Made by a program: the position numbers and the translations under genes | Notes under the pieces: model-generated | Databases searched by the model: none | What the model was told of the DNA's origin: nothing | What the model saw: the letters and a program-made list of their open reading frames with translations, nothing else | Shown: positions 18,472-28,495 of the stretch, piece after piece | Position numbering within the stretch: position 1 is the first letter of the stretch | How the letters are laid out: the number at the start of each line of letters is the position of its first letter | NCBI GenBank assembly: GCA_934454215.1 | Contig: CAKSGG010000002.1 | Span: forward strand, 1 to 64,000 | DNA from: an uncultured Clostridia bacterium | GTDB taxonomy: Bacteria > Bacillota > Clostridia > UBA1381 | Reading direction: 5' to 3' | DNA: 64,000 nucleotides

Positions 18472-21400
18472 TCAATTGTATAAATAGATTTGGAGCGTGA
18501 AATAGTCTCTCTTATCTGTCTGAACAAAGAACGTGTACCAGCCTCTTGACAAGCCCGACGCTTTAAATTCGCCGTTCTCGTTTTTGCTTAACATTGTTCC
18601 TTCTTTTTTCATCTGACCCATTGTTTTCATTCCGCTTTGATAGCGAACATATGCCGTACCGCTGTCAGCGAAATTCTTAAGCGTGATTGCTATGCTGTCG
18701 CCCTCAACCTCGCTTCTTCCCGCAAAATCGGGGAGCTTGCCGTTCACAAGCGCAATGGTATCGTACATTCCGATAAGTCTTATTGTTCTTTTTACCTCGG
18801 TTACGTTATGAGCGTTATCCGATACCTGATACGTAATCGTATAAGGAATACTTGAATCGAACACATTCTGCGTGATGTCATCGGGATTGAAACCGTTATA
18901 ATTTATCGTTACTCTGTTGTTCAAATCCGTTCCCTTGCCGAATTTATCGTATGCGTTAAACGCTGTTCCCGGCTTTGTCAGCATATCCTTATTATACTTT
19001 TCGCCCGCATCCGCATTCTCATAGAATATAAGCTCATTCTTGCCCAGCAGGTCAATCACGGGCGGAACCTTGTCGATTAACTCAATATCAATTCCGTACG
19101 AATCAGTCTGGCGGTTGTTCTTTTCAAGGTTGAATATATACATACCGTTATCCGTATATGGTTTCGTATTCTCCGTTGAATATTCTCCGTTAGTACCGAC
19201 CTGACGTGTTTGTGCGTCCGTTACCACCGTAACCTCAATGTCTTGATTTGTAACTGGATATATGTCGGTTGCGGCAACATAGCCTGCTCCGTTCGGATTT
19301 GTAATAGTATGATTTGCCGTCTTTTTCTGCCATGTACCGTTTTCAAGAGCTTCATATTCATAGCTCCAGCGAACCTCGGTAATATTAGGCGCCGACTTAT
19401 CAATATCCGTAACCTCCAGAGTCATGTATGCAACAGCCGAAATACCGTCCTTGTCATACACTTTGAATGTATATGAGCCGTTTTCGCCGAATTTAAACTC
19501 GGCTTCATCAGCACTTCTTGCCGCACCGCCGTAACTTACAATTATATCCTCAATCCTGCGTCTTTCGTCAACACCGTCTACCTTTTTGAACTTAACGGTA
19601 ATTTCTGTCTTATCCTCGTTTACTGTCCAGTCAAAGTCCAGTGTAGGAGGCGTTTTGTCTATGTTATCCACAGTTACCACACCGGCACCCTCATTGCCGT
19701 AATCGTCCTCAAAGAACACGCTCAATGTTCCCGACTCCGTAAATGTAATAGACGAGGTTGAATAATTCACGCTGTACTGAGACGGCTGCAAGCCCGATTC
19801 ATTCAGCGGTTCAACGCTCTTGATTCTTACATTCGGTTTTGAGAATGTAAGTGACGCCGTTACCGCCCTTGATGTTATCTCGTTGGTGCTGAGCGTATAT
19901 CCCGTCATTGTCGGAGCGGATTTATTGATATTGCTTACATTGAAGTTCTCCGATACCTTGTTTCCGACTTTGTCATACATAACAATACCGTATGAGCCGT
20001 TTTCGGTTATCTGACCGGAATAATACACACTTCCGCCCTGTTCTCCTATCTTAGTAAGCTCTGTTTCGCCGTTGGCGCTTATAAGTTTAACCGAACCTAC
20101 TCCGCTTTCGTTATCCCTCGCCGCTACCGTTAAGGCTATCGGGTCTCTTGTCTTTGATGTTGTCGAAAGCGAATATTCGATTGTTCCGCATATTTCGTCA
20201 AAATTCGTAAGCTCCGCCGTAACTTCCGCCGTATATCCGAATTTATCTTTAAGCTTGAATGTATAGCTCGGCTCGTATGAATCAAGTATCTTTTCGGCAA
20301 TTATACCCTCGCCTGCTTCACCGAGCTTTGTTGTAACCTTTAGCCCTCTTTCGTCCGCACGTGTCCCCTTTTCAAGAACCGCCTTTGCACGCTTATAATA
20401 TCTGTCGGGATTTGCGACATCATCGGTCATGTCAACCCAATCTCCGCTGTCGGTTTCATAATAATATTTGAGCTTATAGTCCGTATTTTTCTCTATAGGC
20501 ATCTTATATATTGCGTTATAAGACGTAATACTTTCCGCACGCAGCGAAGAGATATATGTACGGTCACCCGCACCGTTAAAGCATATTCCCATAGGAACTT
20601 CACAATTGTCCCTGAATGTATATTTCAGTTGTTTTACGTTCTTCGGGTTATCATCTCCGTAATATTCTATGGTTACGGGGTAGTCGGCACCGTATGTTTT
20701 TTCCATATCATATGTCCACGGTTTTTCCGAATAGTCGATAAACTTTCCGTTTTCGTCCTTTAGCGGAACTTCAATTCGATTACGGCTGCCTGTCATTTCA
20801 TCACGCATTTCCGTAACAACAACTCTTTCGATTCCCGAATCCGTATCGCTCAGCTCAACGTTTGCCGTTACGTTGCCCGGAGTATGCATAACATCAATAA
20901 TGTCTAACATACCGAACCCATCGGGAAGTATATTCGGACTGTATGTTATGTCAAGTTCAGGTTCTGTATTATCAATATTATCAACTATTGCCGTAATTGT
21001 TCCCCATGTAGATTTATCTTCGTTTCCGTCTGCAAACGTATAAAGCTCAATCAGTCTTTCATTTGAACGTCTCGGCTTCGCCTGTTCGTATGTAGGTTCA
21101 TCTGTTGTCGGAGGTGACGTTTCTGTCGGGTCGTCACTCTCATCGTCCATAAACTGACTTACATAGTAAACAATTTCTTTATAACCTAAACCATCGTCTG
21201 ACGGGGTCGAATCTTCCCATGCAACCACCAATCCGTTTATAGGCCAATAATAACCGTCGTCAACCAACGGTTTAATAGATACTCCCGATTCGGACGGTCT
21301 TACACGAACTCTGGTCATATAACTCGTATAGCCGTCGTCATCTTCATAAACATTTATACCTGCCATTTCACCATCTTCAATTTTTCTGTCTCCGACATAC

Positions 21401-24400
21401 GTTTCAACAATCAAACCACCCAAAGCCCCGAATTCAACGTCACTTTCATTAACCGTTACTTCAAACGCTTTCGTTCTTCCTATATCGTCAACGGTGTACA
21501 CTTTATATGTTCCGTTATTTGATATAATGAACGAGCTGCTTTCCGTAAAGTACGCCGCATTCTGCTTTGCAAGCTCAAGATTCGTCTGTTCAAGCGACTT
21601 TGCGTCCTCCGAGTCGCTGTCGGCAGCAGATGTGATTCTGTTTTGAGGAAGAACATATACAGGCATATTAAAGTCCATTTTCACAACGGCTTTTTTGTCT
21701 GTTTTTGCGGGTGACGCCGTATATGTCATTTCAATCGGAGTATTTTCAGCCTTTATTGATTCTTCCGCTATAATGTCCGCCGAATTTCCCACGCTGTCGG
21801 TCGCACGTACCGCAATACGGTAGCTTGCGTCGATTCCCGCAACGGTTATACTGTATTCTGCGTCCTTTTCGTTTTCCCATTCGGAATCGGTTGCTTTTGT
21901 TCTTGCAATCGAAATAACGTCGCTGTCGTAATTATCGAAATAGCTGTCCTTAACCTTGCCGTCACTTCCGACTGCGCTTGAAAACTCGCTTTCGGGAATA
22001 AACGCAAACTTAACGTTTCCGTCCTCGGCATCGTTCACCCAAACGGTAGCCTTACCGTCCTTTCTTGCACCGCTGAAGCTTTCCTTAATCTGTATTTCTC
22101 CTCGTGGCGCGTCGGTGTCAATTCCTTCTATATTAATTCGCGTATGAGTTTCGTTGCCTGCCAAATCCTTTGATACAAGGAATGTATTCAAATCAAGATT
22201 TGCTTTTACGGTTACGTCAAACTCATTTGAGTTTTCCACTCTCTTAACCTCAATATTCGGGTTTGATGCGGTCAGCGATATTTCCGTGTCAAAATTATCA
22301 CTCAGATAAATCTTGCCCGAAATGCTCTCCGACGTATGCTTATCTTCAATAACAAGTCTTGCGCTCGGAGGAGTATCGTCATACCAGAACATCAGCTCGT
22401 TTGTTTGAACCATATTCAGATTAATGTTCTCGGGGCTGTATTTGTCGGGATATACCGCCGTCTGAACAAATCTGTAGTTTGCGCCGTTCATCGGTGCAGA
22501 TGTCGGAACATTAACAGTCGTGTTCAGCTTAAACGAATCTCCGCTTACCTCCATTTCGCCTGCGTAAATCCATTCGCCGAATGAATCCGCCTTGTCGCTC
22601 ACTCTGTAGTAAAGAACCTGTTTGCCCGCTTCCGATGCGTTCTTAAATTCCTCGCTGACATTCAGCTTTAATTTATATGTGTTCTTTGAAATCAGCGGCT
22701 TATCGTTATATGTAATATCGCTGACTACGCTTACCTCGCTTTCGGGCGCTTCGTTTCTTATAAAGAATTTGCCCGATTTATCACTCGACTCGATATCGTT
22801 TTTATCCGTCGCTCTTACGCTTAACGCATATGCTCCGCTCGGAATACCGCTTATATCGACATTCTGCGAAATCATATCGTCCGCCGTTGTCAGCGCAAAT
22901 TCCTTGTTTTCGCTGATTTTTGAGCCGTCGGGATTTACGATTTCACCGAAGCCCTCTTTAACCCCCGCCTTGTCTGTCGCATAAACCGAAACGGTCTGAT
23001 TTTCCGTATATGTATCGGCTTTAAGCACTCTTGCATTGATTGACGGACCCGAGCCGTCAAATATAAACTCTTTTTCGGTAGTCTTTCCCTTGCCCGACGG
23101 CGTATATACCGTACAAACCAGTATATATGTACCGTCAAGCTTGCTTGTTTCCTCAACCTTTGATGTATCTATTACACCGTTGTATGTAACGGAATTTGTA
23201 AGGCGCTTGCCCTTACTGTCTTTCCAGTAATATGATATACGGTTTTCTTTGTTTGTGGTAATCGAAATCGTGTAACTCTTGCTCGGCTTTGTAGTTCCGT
23301 TTAATGCTTCGATTACACAGGTTGCGTCCTCGTTCTCAATCTTTATATCCTTGTATCTTGTTTTGCTTCTGTTTCCGAAAGCGTCCTCCGTAAAGTACCA
23401 CATACGTCCGCTGAAATTCTTTCCCTTTTCAACTTCGATATATGCTGACGCGTTCTTGTCGCTCTGGTCTATAAATGCCCATCTTTCAAGCAGGCTTGAA
23501 ATCTCGCCGCTTTCCTGACGCTGTGCGGCGTCCTTATCAAATTCGGGTGATTTATAGCGGTCTGTTGAGAAACAGTAGTACAGTCTTCCCGTTCCCGACG
23601 CATCCGTAATTTTAACGTCATATGTATTGCTCTTGGCTCCGCTGCCGCTGTTTGTTGATATTTTTTCGTCAAGCGTAACCTCGGGCGCTTTATTGTCAAG
23701 GTGAATACCCTCGTAATGAATCGGCAAACCGTTTCCGGCATAGTCCGTTCCGTAAAACTCTAACGTGAACACGCCCTCTTTTTCCTCGCTCAAGCCGAGA
23801 GTAATATTCGTCGTAGTGCCTTCTGCCATAGGTACGTCCTGCACCGGTCTTCTGTTTGCAGCTCCCTTATAGTCGCACGACTGAACAGCATTTCCGTTTT
23901 CATCAAACAAAGTCATTCTGACAAGTCCGTCTGTCGTTCTTCCGTTTACCGAAGAAAAAGTCCACATCGTTTCACTTGGGGTTGCGCTGATTTGGATTGT
24001 CTTATGCCAATCCTCCAGCTTTTCGCCGTTAAGAGGAGCAATGGTGATTGTTGGCTGCTTTGAGTCCAGCTTATGTGTTGACATATAGTAGCTGTAGCCG
24101 AGTTTTTTTGTCGCCTCGTCATACAGCTTAAAATCGGTTTTGTATGCAGAAGGATTCAGCGTTGCATTATCAAACATAAGCTTTAATCCGTTGCCGTTGG
24201 AATCCATTCCGCTCTCATACGGGAAGTGCAGAGTGAATTTTGTTCCGTCAAGCTTTACGCTCTTTTCCGATGCCTCGATAACCTGCCCCGTTCCGCCGAG
24301 GTCTAAATATGCTCTGTCAAATTTTACTGACGAATCCTTGATAGCGTCTGAGGAGAGGTGGTCATTATTACCGCCTGTTTTTATATTCGCCTCAACGGTA

Positions 24401-25407
24401 ATCATTTTCTTGCCGTTGCTGTCGGTTTTGTGGTCGTTGTAATATTTGTTGTCCCTTGAACCGAAATAATAGTTAGTATAATGGTTATTGCTGAAACTTA
24501 CATTGTCAATCGTAAATACCTTTCTGACGAACGTTGTTTTGTGTTTCTTATCGTAATTTGCGCCTCGTGTTGGGAATTTCAGATTTGACTCAACCGTTAT
24601 CATATTTATGTTGTTATCGTTCATAAATTTCAGCAGCTTGGCTTTATCCACTGTAAAACCTGTATTTTCTGCTGCGGTAAAGCTTCCGTTTCGTTCAAGC
24701 TCGCTTTTGCTGACCTTGCCGCCATTGCCCTTTGTTCCCGATACGGTAAATGACATCGTCGGTGCGTCGCTCATATTGCGGCAGTCATACTCTTTACCGT
24801 TGTTTACTATGTCGCAGTACTGGTCGGTGACTTTTCCGTCATATTCCTTTTTAACGGTTCCGCTTGCGCCCGTCTGGTCAAGAAATACGGTTTCTTCAAA
24901 CGTGTCGAAATTCCCGGCTTTCGATATATCTCTGTCGCCGTAAATAAGGTTTGAATATGTAGTATCTCTCTTTTTATTTCTTTCAATCCAAAGACCGTCT
25001 TTATTGCCTTTGCCGTTCGGGTATCTTTCCTTATAGAAATAATACGCCTTGTCGCTGCCCTCTTTTGTTACACAAAAGGACGTATACAAAATTTTAAATG
25101 CGTCCTTGGTATTGTTTTCGATTTCAAACAAATCGAGCGTCCACGGCGCAGATGTTGTTGTAAATTCCGTGTCGGAAATTTTTCCCGTTTTTTTTGTATT
25201 ATTCAGCGTAAAGCTCTGCTTTCCGTCATGAAAATACAAATGTCCCTTTACGTTTCCGTTTTTACTTTTGGAATCTCTCGCATGACTGATTTGTACCCTG
25301 ATATGATATGTCCATTTCTGAGGGGCTGCGGCATGAACGAACTGCGGAAATACAGACATTATCATGCACAGCGTCAAAAGTACACTTAAAAGCCTTTTAG
25401 TCTTCAT
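18472..25407 (-). CDS. Giant exported Ig-like repeat protein, 2311 aa
   Basis: The signal peptide (MKTKRLLSVLLTLCMIMSVFPQFVHA-AA) closely resembles that of the following gene. The mature part is a string of bacterial Ig-like beta-sandwich repeats, marked by recurring starts such as NIDKTPPTLDF, DKSAPNITEV and DKVPPVIDLL and by strands reading G-x-Y-(G/T)-(I/F)-x-V-x-D. A Thr/Pro linker with repeated T-E-T-S-P-P type residues lies near 1440. There is no SLH, LPxTG or transmembrane tail, so retention would depend on a partner, plausibly the SLH protein next to it. The ATG at 25,407 overlaps the TetR stop by 11 bases, which indicates translational coupling. The function is unknown; adhesion or surface-layer structure is inference. 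Confidence 0.85.
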   Translation of the reverse strand: MKTKRLLSVLLTLCMIMSVFPQFVHAAAPQKWTYHIRVQISHARDSKSKNGNVKGHLYFHDGKQSFTLNNTKKTGKISDTEFTTTSAPWTLDLFEIENNTKDAFKILYTSFCVTKEGSDKAYYFYKERYPNGKGNKDGLWIERNKKRDTTYSNLIYGDRDISKAGNFDTFEETVFLDQTGASGTVKKEYDGKVTDQYCDIVNNGKEYDCRNMSDAPTMSFTVSGTKGNGGKVSKSELERNGSFTAAENTGFTVDKAKLLKFMNDNNINMITVESNLKFPTRGANYDKKHKTTFVRKVFTIDNVSFSNNHYTNYYFGSRDNKYYNDHKTDSNGKKMITVEANIKTGGNNDHLSSDAIKDSSVKFDRAYLDLGGTGQVIEASEKSVKLDGTKFTLHFPYESGMDSNGNGLKLMFDNATLNPSAYKTDFKLYDEATKKLGYSYYMSTHKLDSKQPTITIAPLNGEKLEDWHKTIQISATPSETMWTFSSVNGRTTDGLVRMTLFDENGNAVQSCDYKGAANRRPVQDVPMAEGTTTNITLGLSEEKEGVFTLEFYGTDYAGNGLPIHYEGIHLDNKAPEVTLDEKISTNSGSGAKSNTYDVKITDASGTGRLYYCFSTDRYKSPEFDKDAAQRQESGEISSLLERWAFIDQSDKNASAYIEVEKGKNFSGRMWYFTEDAFGNRSKTRYKDIKIENEDATCVIEALNGTTKPSKSYTISITTNKENRISYYWKDSKGKRLTNSVTYNGVIDTSKVEETSKLDGTYILVCTVYTPSGKGKTTEKEFIFDGSGPSINARVLKADTYTENQTVSVYATDKAGVKEGFGEIVNPDGSKISENKEFALTTADDMISQNVDISGIPSGAYALSVRATDKNDIESSDKSGKFFIRNEAPESEVSVVSDITYNDKPLISKNTYKLKLNVSEEFKNASEAGKQVLYYRVSDKADSFGEWIYAGEMEVSGDSFKLNTTVNVPTSAPMNGANYRFVQTAVYPDKYSPENINLNMVQTNELMFWYDDTPPSARLVIEDKHTSESISGKIYLSDNFDTEISLTASNPNIEVKRVENSNEFDVTVKANLDLNTFLVSKDLAGNETHTRINIEGIDTDAPRGEIQIKESFSGARKDGKATVWVNDAEDGNVKFAFIPESEFSSAVGSDGKVKDSYFDNYDSDVISIARTKATDSEWENEKDAEYSITVAGIDASYRIAVRATDSVGNSADIIAEESIKAENTPIEMTYTASPAKTDKKAVVKMDFNMPVYVLPQNRITSAADSDSEDAKSLEQTNLELAKQNAAYFTESSSFIISNNGTYKVYTVDDIGRTKAFEVTVNESDVEFGALGGLIVETYVGDRKIEDGEMAGINVYEDDDGYTSYMTRVRVRPSESGVSIKPLVDDGYYWPINGLVVAWEDSTPSDDGLGYKEIVYYVSQFMDDESDDPTETSPPTTDEPTYEQAKPRRSNERLIELYTFADGNEDKSTWGTITAIVDNIDNTEPELDITYSPNILPDGFGMLDIIDVMHTPGNVTANVELSDTDSGIERVVVTEMRDEMTGSRNRIEVPLKDENGKFIDYSEKPWTYDMEKTYGADYPVTIEYYGDDNPKNVKQLKYTFRDNCEVPMGICFNGAGDRTYISSLRAESITSYNAIYKMPIEKNTDYKLKYYYETDSGDWVDMTDDVANPDRYYKRAKAVLEKGTRADERGLKVTTKLGEAGEGIIAEKILDSYEPSYTFKLKDKFGYTAEVTAELTNFDEICGTIEYSLSTTSKTRDPIALTVAARDNESGVGSVKLISANGETELTKIGEQGGSVYYSGQITENGSYGIVMYDKVGNKVSENFNVSNINKSAPTMTGYTLSTNEITSRAVTASLTFSKPNVRIKSVEPLNESGLQPSQYSVNYSTSSITFTESGTLSVFFEDDYGNEGAGVVTVDNIDKTPPTLDFDWTVNEDKTEITVKFKKVDGVDERRRIEDIIVSYGGAARSADEAEFKFGENGSYTFKVYDKDGISAVAYMTLEVTDIDKSAPNITEVRWSYEYEALENGTWQKKTANHTITNPNGAGYVAATDIYPVTNQDIEVTVVTDAQTRQVGTNGEYSTENTKPYTDNGMYIFNLEKNNRQTDSYGIDIELIDKVPPVIDLLGKNELIFYENADAGEKYNKDMLTKPGTAFNAYDKFGKGTDLNNRVTINYNGFNPDDITQNVFDSSIPYTITYQVSDNAHNVTEVKRTIRLIGMYDTIALVNGKLPDFAGRSEVEGDSIAITLKNFADSGTAYVRYQSGMKTMGQMKKEGTMLSKNENGEFKASGLSRGWYTFFVQTDKRDYFTLQIYLYN

Positions 25408-25990
25408 TTTTTTCTGCCTCCTTTTTAATTCCTCTTAAAACCGAAAATACCGAAATTTTCAGCACCTCCAGCTGAGTTTTTAAATAATACTCATCTTCAA
25501 ACAACGCATAATGCACCGATGCGCGTACGAATAAAAATATAAATCCCAAAAGTATATTTTCAGGTATTCCGAGCCTCGGCGATAATTGACTTGCATACTC
25601 GGTATATCTTGCGCTCACCCCTCTGAAGAACTTCTTGCCGTGTTCAATATATTTCGGGTGGGTATATACCTGGTACATAAGGCGGTATTTTTTACCGTGT
25701 ACCTTCGCTGTCCAGTATGGAATTTCATTTATAAACTTTAAAATATCCGTTGGAGACTGAGGAGCAAGCTCCATAAAATCGTCCTCAACCTTTGTCATAC
25801 AGTATTCCGTTGACTGCAAAATCAAATCGTCCACATTTTCAAAATATCCGTAAAGATTTGCCGAGGTCATACCGCAGTATTTCCCCAATTCCTTTATTCC
25901 CGTATCTCTTAATCCGTGGTTGCAGTAACATTCAAAGCATTTTTCCATTATTTCTTTCTTTTTTTCTTCTTTATATGTAACCTCTCTCAT
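25397..25990 (-). CDS. TetR/AcrR-family transcriptional regulator
   Basis: This is a 197-residue one-domain-plus-ligand-pocket repressor. The N-terminal helix-turn-helix spans about 14-57 (GIKELGKYCGMTSANLYGYFENVDDL), with the usual aromatic G-Y-F turn. The C-terminal helical part would bind a small ligand, which is unknown. The ATG at 25,990 has GGAGGGGC upstream. The gene is first in an operon with the two giant exported proteins. A palindrome directly after its -10 box suggests it represses its own operon. Regulators of this family normally control enzymes or pumps; a surface-protein target is less usual. Confidence 0.93.
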   Translation of the reverse strand: MREVTYKEEKKKEIMEKCFECYCNHGLRDTGIKELGKYCGMTSANLYGYFENVDDLILQSTEYCMTKVEDDFMELAPQSPTDILKFINEIPYWTAKVHGKKYRLMYQVYTHPKYIEHGKKFFRGVSARYTEYASQLSPRLGIPENILLGFIFLFVRASVHYALFEDEYYLKTQLEVLKISVFSVLRGIKKEAEKNED

Positions 25991-26004
25991 TGCCCCTCCT
26001 ATAA

Positions 26005-26052
26005 CTTATTGATTGATAAGTAAATCATAACATATATTTATCGGTAAGTCAA
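26005..26052 (-). promoter_or_regulatory. Promoter and candidate TetR operator
   Basis: On the minus strand TTGACT (26,047-26,052) and TATGAT (26,024-26,029) are 17 bp apart. An imperfect 16-bp palindrome, CTTATCAATCAATAAG (26,005-26,020), lies 3 bp downstream of the -10 box. A related half, TTACCGATAA, lies inside the spacer. A repressor bound there would block transcription of its own gene and the two giant genes. Confidence 0.75.
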
Positions 26053-26115
26053 GAATATTTTGAAAATTCATGTAAAATTTGTATGCGAATTTTTTGTGTA
26101 TTATGCTATGCAAAT

Positions 26116-26138
26116 AAAAAAGGAGGCTTTCGCCTCCC
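26116..26138 (-). terminator. Terminator of the peptidase/membrane-protein operon
   Basis: A GGAGGC / GCCTCC stem with a 4-nt loop is followed on the minus strand by six T, just after the stop at 26,143. Confidence 0.9.
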
Positions 26139-26142
26139 CAAA

Positions 26143-26586
26143 TTATTTAAAGCTCAATATTTTCTCATGCGGAACAAATCTGTGCATAAGCATAAGCATA
26201 CATTTGCGCAGCCTCAGGCTCATACACCAGAACCGATAGTAAAGCTTATACAAAAAGCTGTCGCACGGCACATATTTTTCGTCACGGTAAAAGCCCTTTG
26301 CAACGGCTATAATCTGTTCGTCATGCACTCCGTATTCCTTAACAACCTGATTATCTCCGCACATAACATAACCGCTGTCAAGAATATCTATGCACCTGTG
26401 CATTACCATATTTCCGTCAGCACGCTTGTAGACAGGCAAATCATACTTCTTCAGACCGCCGTTATATTTTACCAGATACACCGTATCGCGTCTGTGCCGA
26501 AGCATTGGCCACATACTTGTTCCGACGGGCGTTGCGATAAACTCCCCGTTTTCGTCTATATATTTTTCAATCAGCGTTTCTTCCAT
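26143..26586 (-). CDS. S24/S26-type signal-peptidase-like serine protease
   Basis: A 147-residue protein with the S26-type active-site box PVGTSMWPML, putative nucleophile Ser24. The second box, NMVMHRCIDI, carries His63 where bacterial leader peptidases have Lys, as in SipW and ER signal peptidases. A CGDNQ strand follows near residue 78. No N-terminal membrane anchor is visible; the basic, hydrophobic C-terminus (LYKLYYRFW...LMLMHRF) may associate with the membrane. The ATG has a GGAG site. It is translated 15 bases after the 270-residue membrane protein and ends in a strong terminator. The substrate is unknown; small members of this group are often found beside exported-peptide genes. Confidence 0.75.
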   Translation of the reverse strand: MEETLIEKYIDENGEFIATPVGTSMWPMLRHRRDTVYLVKYNGGLKKYDLPVYKRADGNMVMHRCIDILDSGYVMCGDNQVVKEYGVHDEQIIAVAKGFYRDEKYVPCDSFLYKLYYRFWCMSLRLRKCMLMLMHRFVPHEKILSFK

Positions 26587-26601
26587 AATAATCTCCGATA
26601 A

Positions 26602-27414
26602 CTACTTTTCTATAGGCTTTTCTTTGACTGTATTGAAATGAAGATGCAGTCTTCTGTTAAGGTAATTCTTAATAATCGGCGCAGTATCTATTCCCGCCTC
26701 CTGCTTATCGTACAGATACTGATAAAATGAATAAGAGCCGAGCGCCTCAAAGAAAGCCTTAATGCTGTCTGTAATCTGTATGCTTGCTTTTTTATTTGCC
26801 GAAAATCTTCTTCTTACTCTTAAATCGCTTTCTGCGTGCATTCTCATATATTCCCTGCGCGAATAGAGCATATCGTCATCATCGCTGTGAAAATGTCTGT
26901 GCGATGTTCCGACAGCCTCATGCTGTGCAATTTCGTCCGCATGCTCCTCCATCTTTTCGTCAGCCTTTAGTTTTTTCGCTTCTTCATCATAATTTCTTTT
27001 GAAAATCGGATACAGTACAATAATAAGCATAAGATATATCAGCATTGTCAGCGTATACGAAATCCAAACGGGAATCGAATTGTCCAGCGCCTGCGTCAGA
27101 ATCGAAAATATTCTCGTATGGAAATATATCCAAGTAAACGGATACATTTGGTCAAATATCAGCAGCAGCGCCCCGCCCGCCGCATAAACGGTAAAGGTTA
27201 TCAGATGTACGGTGTAATATTTGCGCCTGCTTTTTATATCACGCACAAATCTGCGGAGCAGAAGAACCGTACCGAAATAAAATATAATTGTCGATATGAT
27301 ACACGTCGTCACCCATGTACCGTAGCCCATAAGCCTCCACATACATGTAAAAGATATTATAGACGGAACCATGCTTAAAAAAAACATATCCAGAAATTTT
27401 CTAAAATAAATCAT
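26602..27414 (-). CDS. Multi-pass membrane protein of unknown function
   Basis: About 270 residues with four or five membrane helices in the N-terminal 155 residues (for example IISTIIFYFGTVLLL and LTMLIYLMLIIVLYPIF). A charged, histidine-rich cytoplasmic tail follows (HRHFHSDDDD near residue 180), then an amphipathic C-terminal helix. I choose the ATG at 27,414 behind AGGAGAATAGGAG over a TTG at 27,432. It forms a two-gene operon with the signal-peptidase-like protein. No family is recognised. Confidence 0.75.
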   Translation of the reverse strand: MIYFRKFLDMFFLSMVPSIISFTCMWRLMGYGTWVTTCIISTIIFYFGTVLLLRRFVRDIKSRRKYYTVHLITFTVYAAGGALLLIFDQMYPFTWIYFHTRIFSILTQALDNSIPVWISYTLTMLIYLMLIIVLYPIFKRNYDEEAKKLKADEKMEEHADEIAQHEAVGTSHRHFHSDDDDMLYSRREYMRMHAESDLRVRRRFSANKKASIQITDSIKAFFEALGSYSFYQYLYDKQEAGIDTAPIIKNYLNRRLHLHFNTVKEKPIEK

Positions 27415-27448
27415 ACTCCTATTCTCCTGCAAACAATAATATTAATTT

Positions 27449-27477
27449 ATTATATCAAAAATTATTATTTATTTCAA
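27449..27477 (-). promoter_or_regulatory. Promoter of the membrane protein/peptidase operon
   Basis: On the minus strand TTGAAA (27,472-27,477) and TATAAT (27,449-27,454) are 17 bp apart, 35 bases before the ATG. Confidence 0.75.
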
Positions 27478-27658
27478 GCTTTATTTTTCATAAATTTTTT
27501 AAAATCTTATCGTTAATATAGTATAATATTATGTAATTTTTTGTAAATATTAAGACAAATTTACAATGCGACACAAAATTGTAATATTTTAGACTATTGC
27601 CAACAGACAATTTTTATGATAATATATATGTAGAAAAATATAAAGTGAGGTTTCGTCA

Positions 27659-28495
27659 ATGTATTGCAAAAAATGCGGCAGGAAGCTTAAAGACGGAATG
27701 AGGTACTGCGACCGCTGCGGTCTTTCGGTTAATCAAAGCAAAAAAGACAGCAGAGAGGCACGCGAGATTGAAATAAAGGAATTAAAACAGGAACGGTTAA
27801 ACCGCAAGGAAAAGCTTCAGAAAAAAGAAACAAAGAAAAAAAGAATAAATAAACGGCATATGAATATTTTATCGGCTGCGTTCATAATATTGTTCTGCAT
27901 ACTGATAATTGCCGTTATAGCATATAAGGTTACAATCGATAAATCACAGAATGAAATATGGCGCACCAAGGACGGCTCGGTTGAGATGAACGCAACGAGC
28001 GTTCCGGCAGCCACCCCCGAGCCTACCGATAAGAACGGCAATAAAGTTACACCGGTACCCACTGCTACGGCTTATGCGCTGACGGGCGAAATAAATTCGG
28101 ACGGGTATCGTGTGTTTGACTGCGGAGACTCGCTGACCGTTCAATATCCCGCAACGTTTGAAAAGCAAAGGGTAAACGGAAATGAAAAGCTTAACGTTTA
28201 CGACAACAGCGGCGGCGCATCGATTATTGTCGGAGAGGAAAGTGCGTCATCACTCCAAGCAAAGCAGCTTATGACGGAATATACAAATTCCCAAACAGGC
28301 AAGGTAAGCTATTCGAGAGCCGGCAACGGCTGGTATATAGTGGAAACATCGGAAAACGATATTATATGCCACCGAAAAGCCGTTATCGTAAACAATAAAA
28401 TTGTGTATTACGATTTCACGTACAGCACAACGTCGTCATCTGCGTCAACATATAAAGGGCAGATTGAATATATGGATAAAAATTTCAGCTTGTAA
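27659..28495 (+). CDS. Zinc-ribbon single-pass membrane protein
   Basis: The N-terminus is a zinc ribbon (Cys3, Cys6, Cys17, Cys20). A highly basic helical stretch at 30-67 and one membrane helix at 69-89 follow. A Thr/Pro-rich linker (about 110-135) leads to an extracytoplasmic beta domain of about 140 residues with no catalytic motif that I recognise; it resembles the PsbP-like tails of other clostridial zinc-ribbon proteins. Topology is therefore ribbon in, domain out. A GTGAGG site precedes the ATG. Its end overlaps the convergent small gene by 11 bases. The role is unknown. Confidence 0.82.
   Translation: MYCKKCGRKLKDGMRYCDRCGLSVNQSKKDSREAREIEIKELKQERLNRKEKLQKKETKKKRINKRHMNILSAAFIILFCILIIAVIAYKVTIDKSQNEIWRTKDGSVEMNATSVPAATPEPTDKNGNKVTPVPTATAYALTGEINSDGYRVFDCGDSLTVQYPATFEKQRVNGNEKLNVYDNSGGASIIVGEESASSLQAKQLMTEYTNSQTGKVSYSRAGNGWYIVETSENDIICHRKAVIVNNKIVYYDFTYSTTSSSASTYKGQIEYMDKNFSL

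Noticed and set aside
27532..27547. WalR-like pair TGTAAT...TGTAAA upstream of the zinc-ribbon gene
   Set aside because: The spacing is four bases, not five, so it fails the WalR rule; AT-rich sequence gives such matches by chance.
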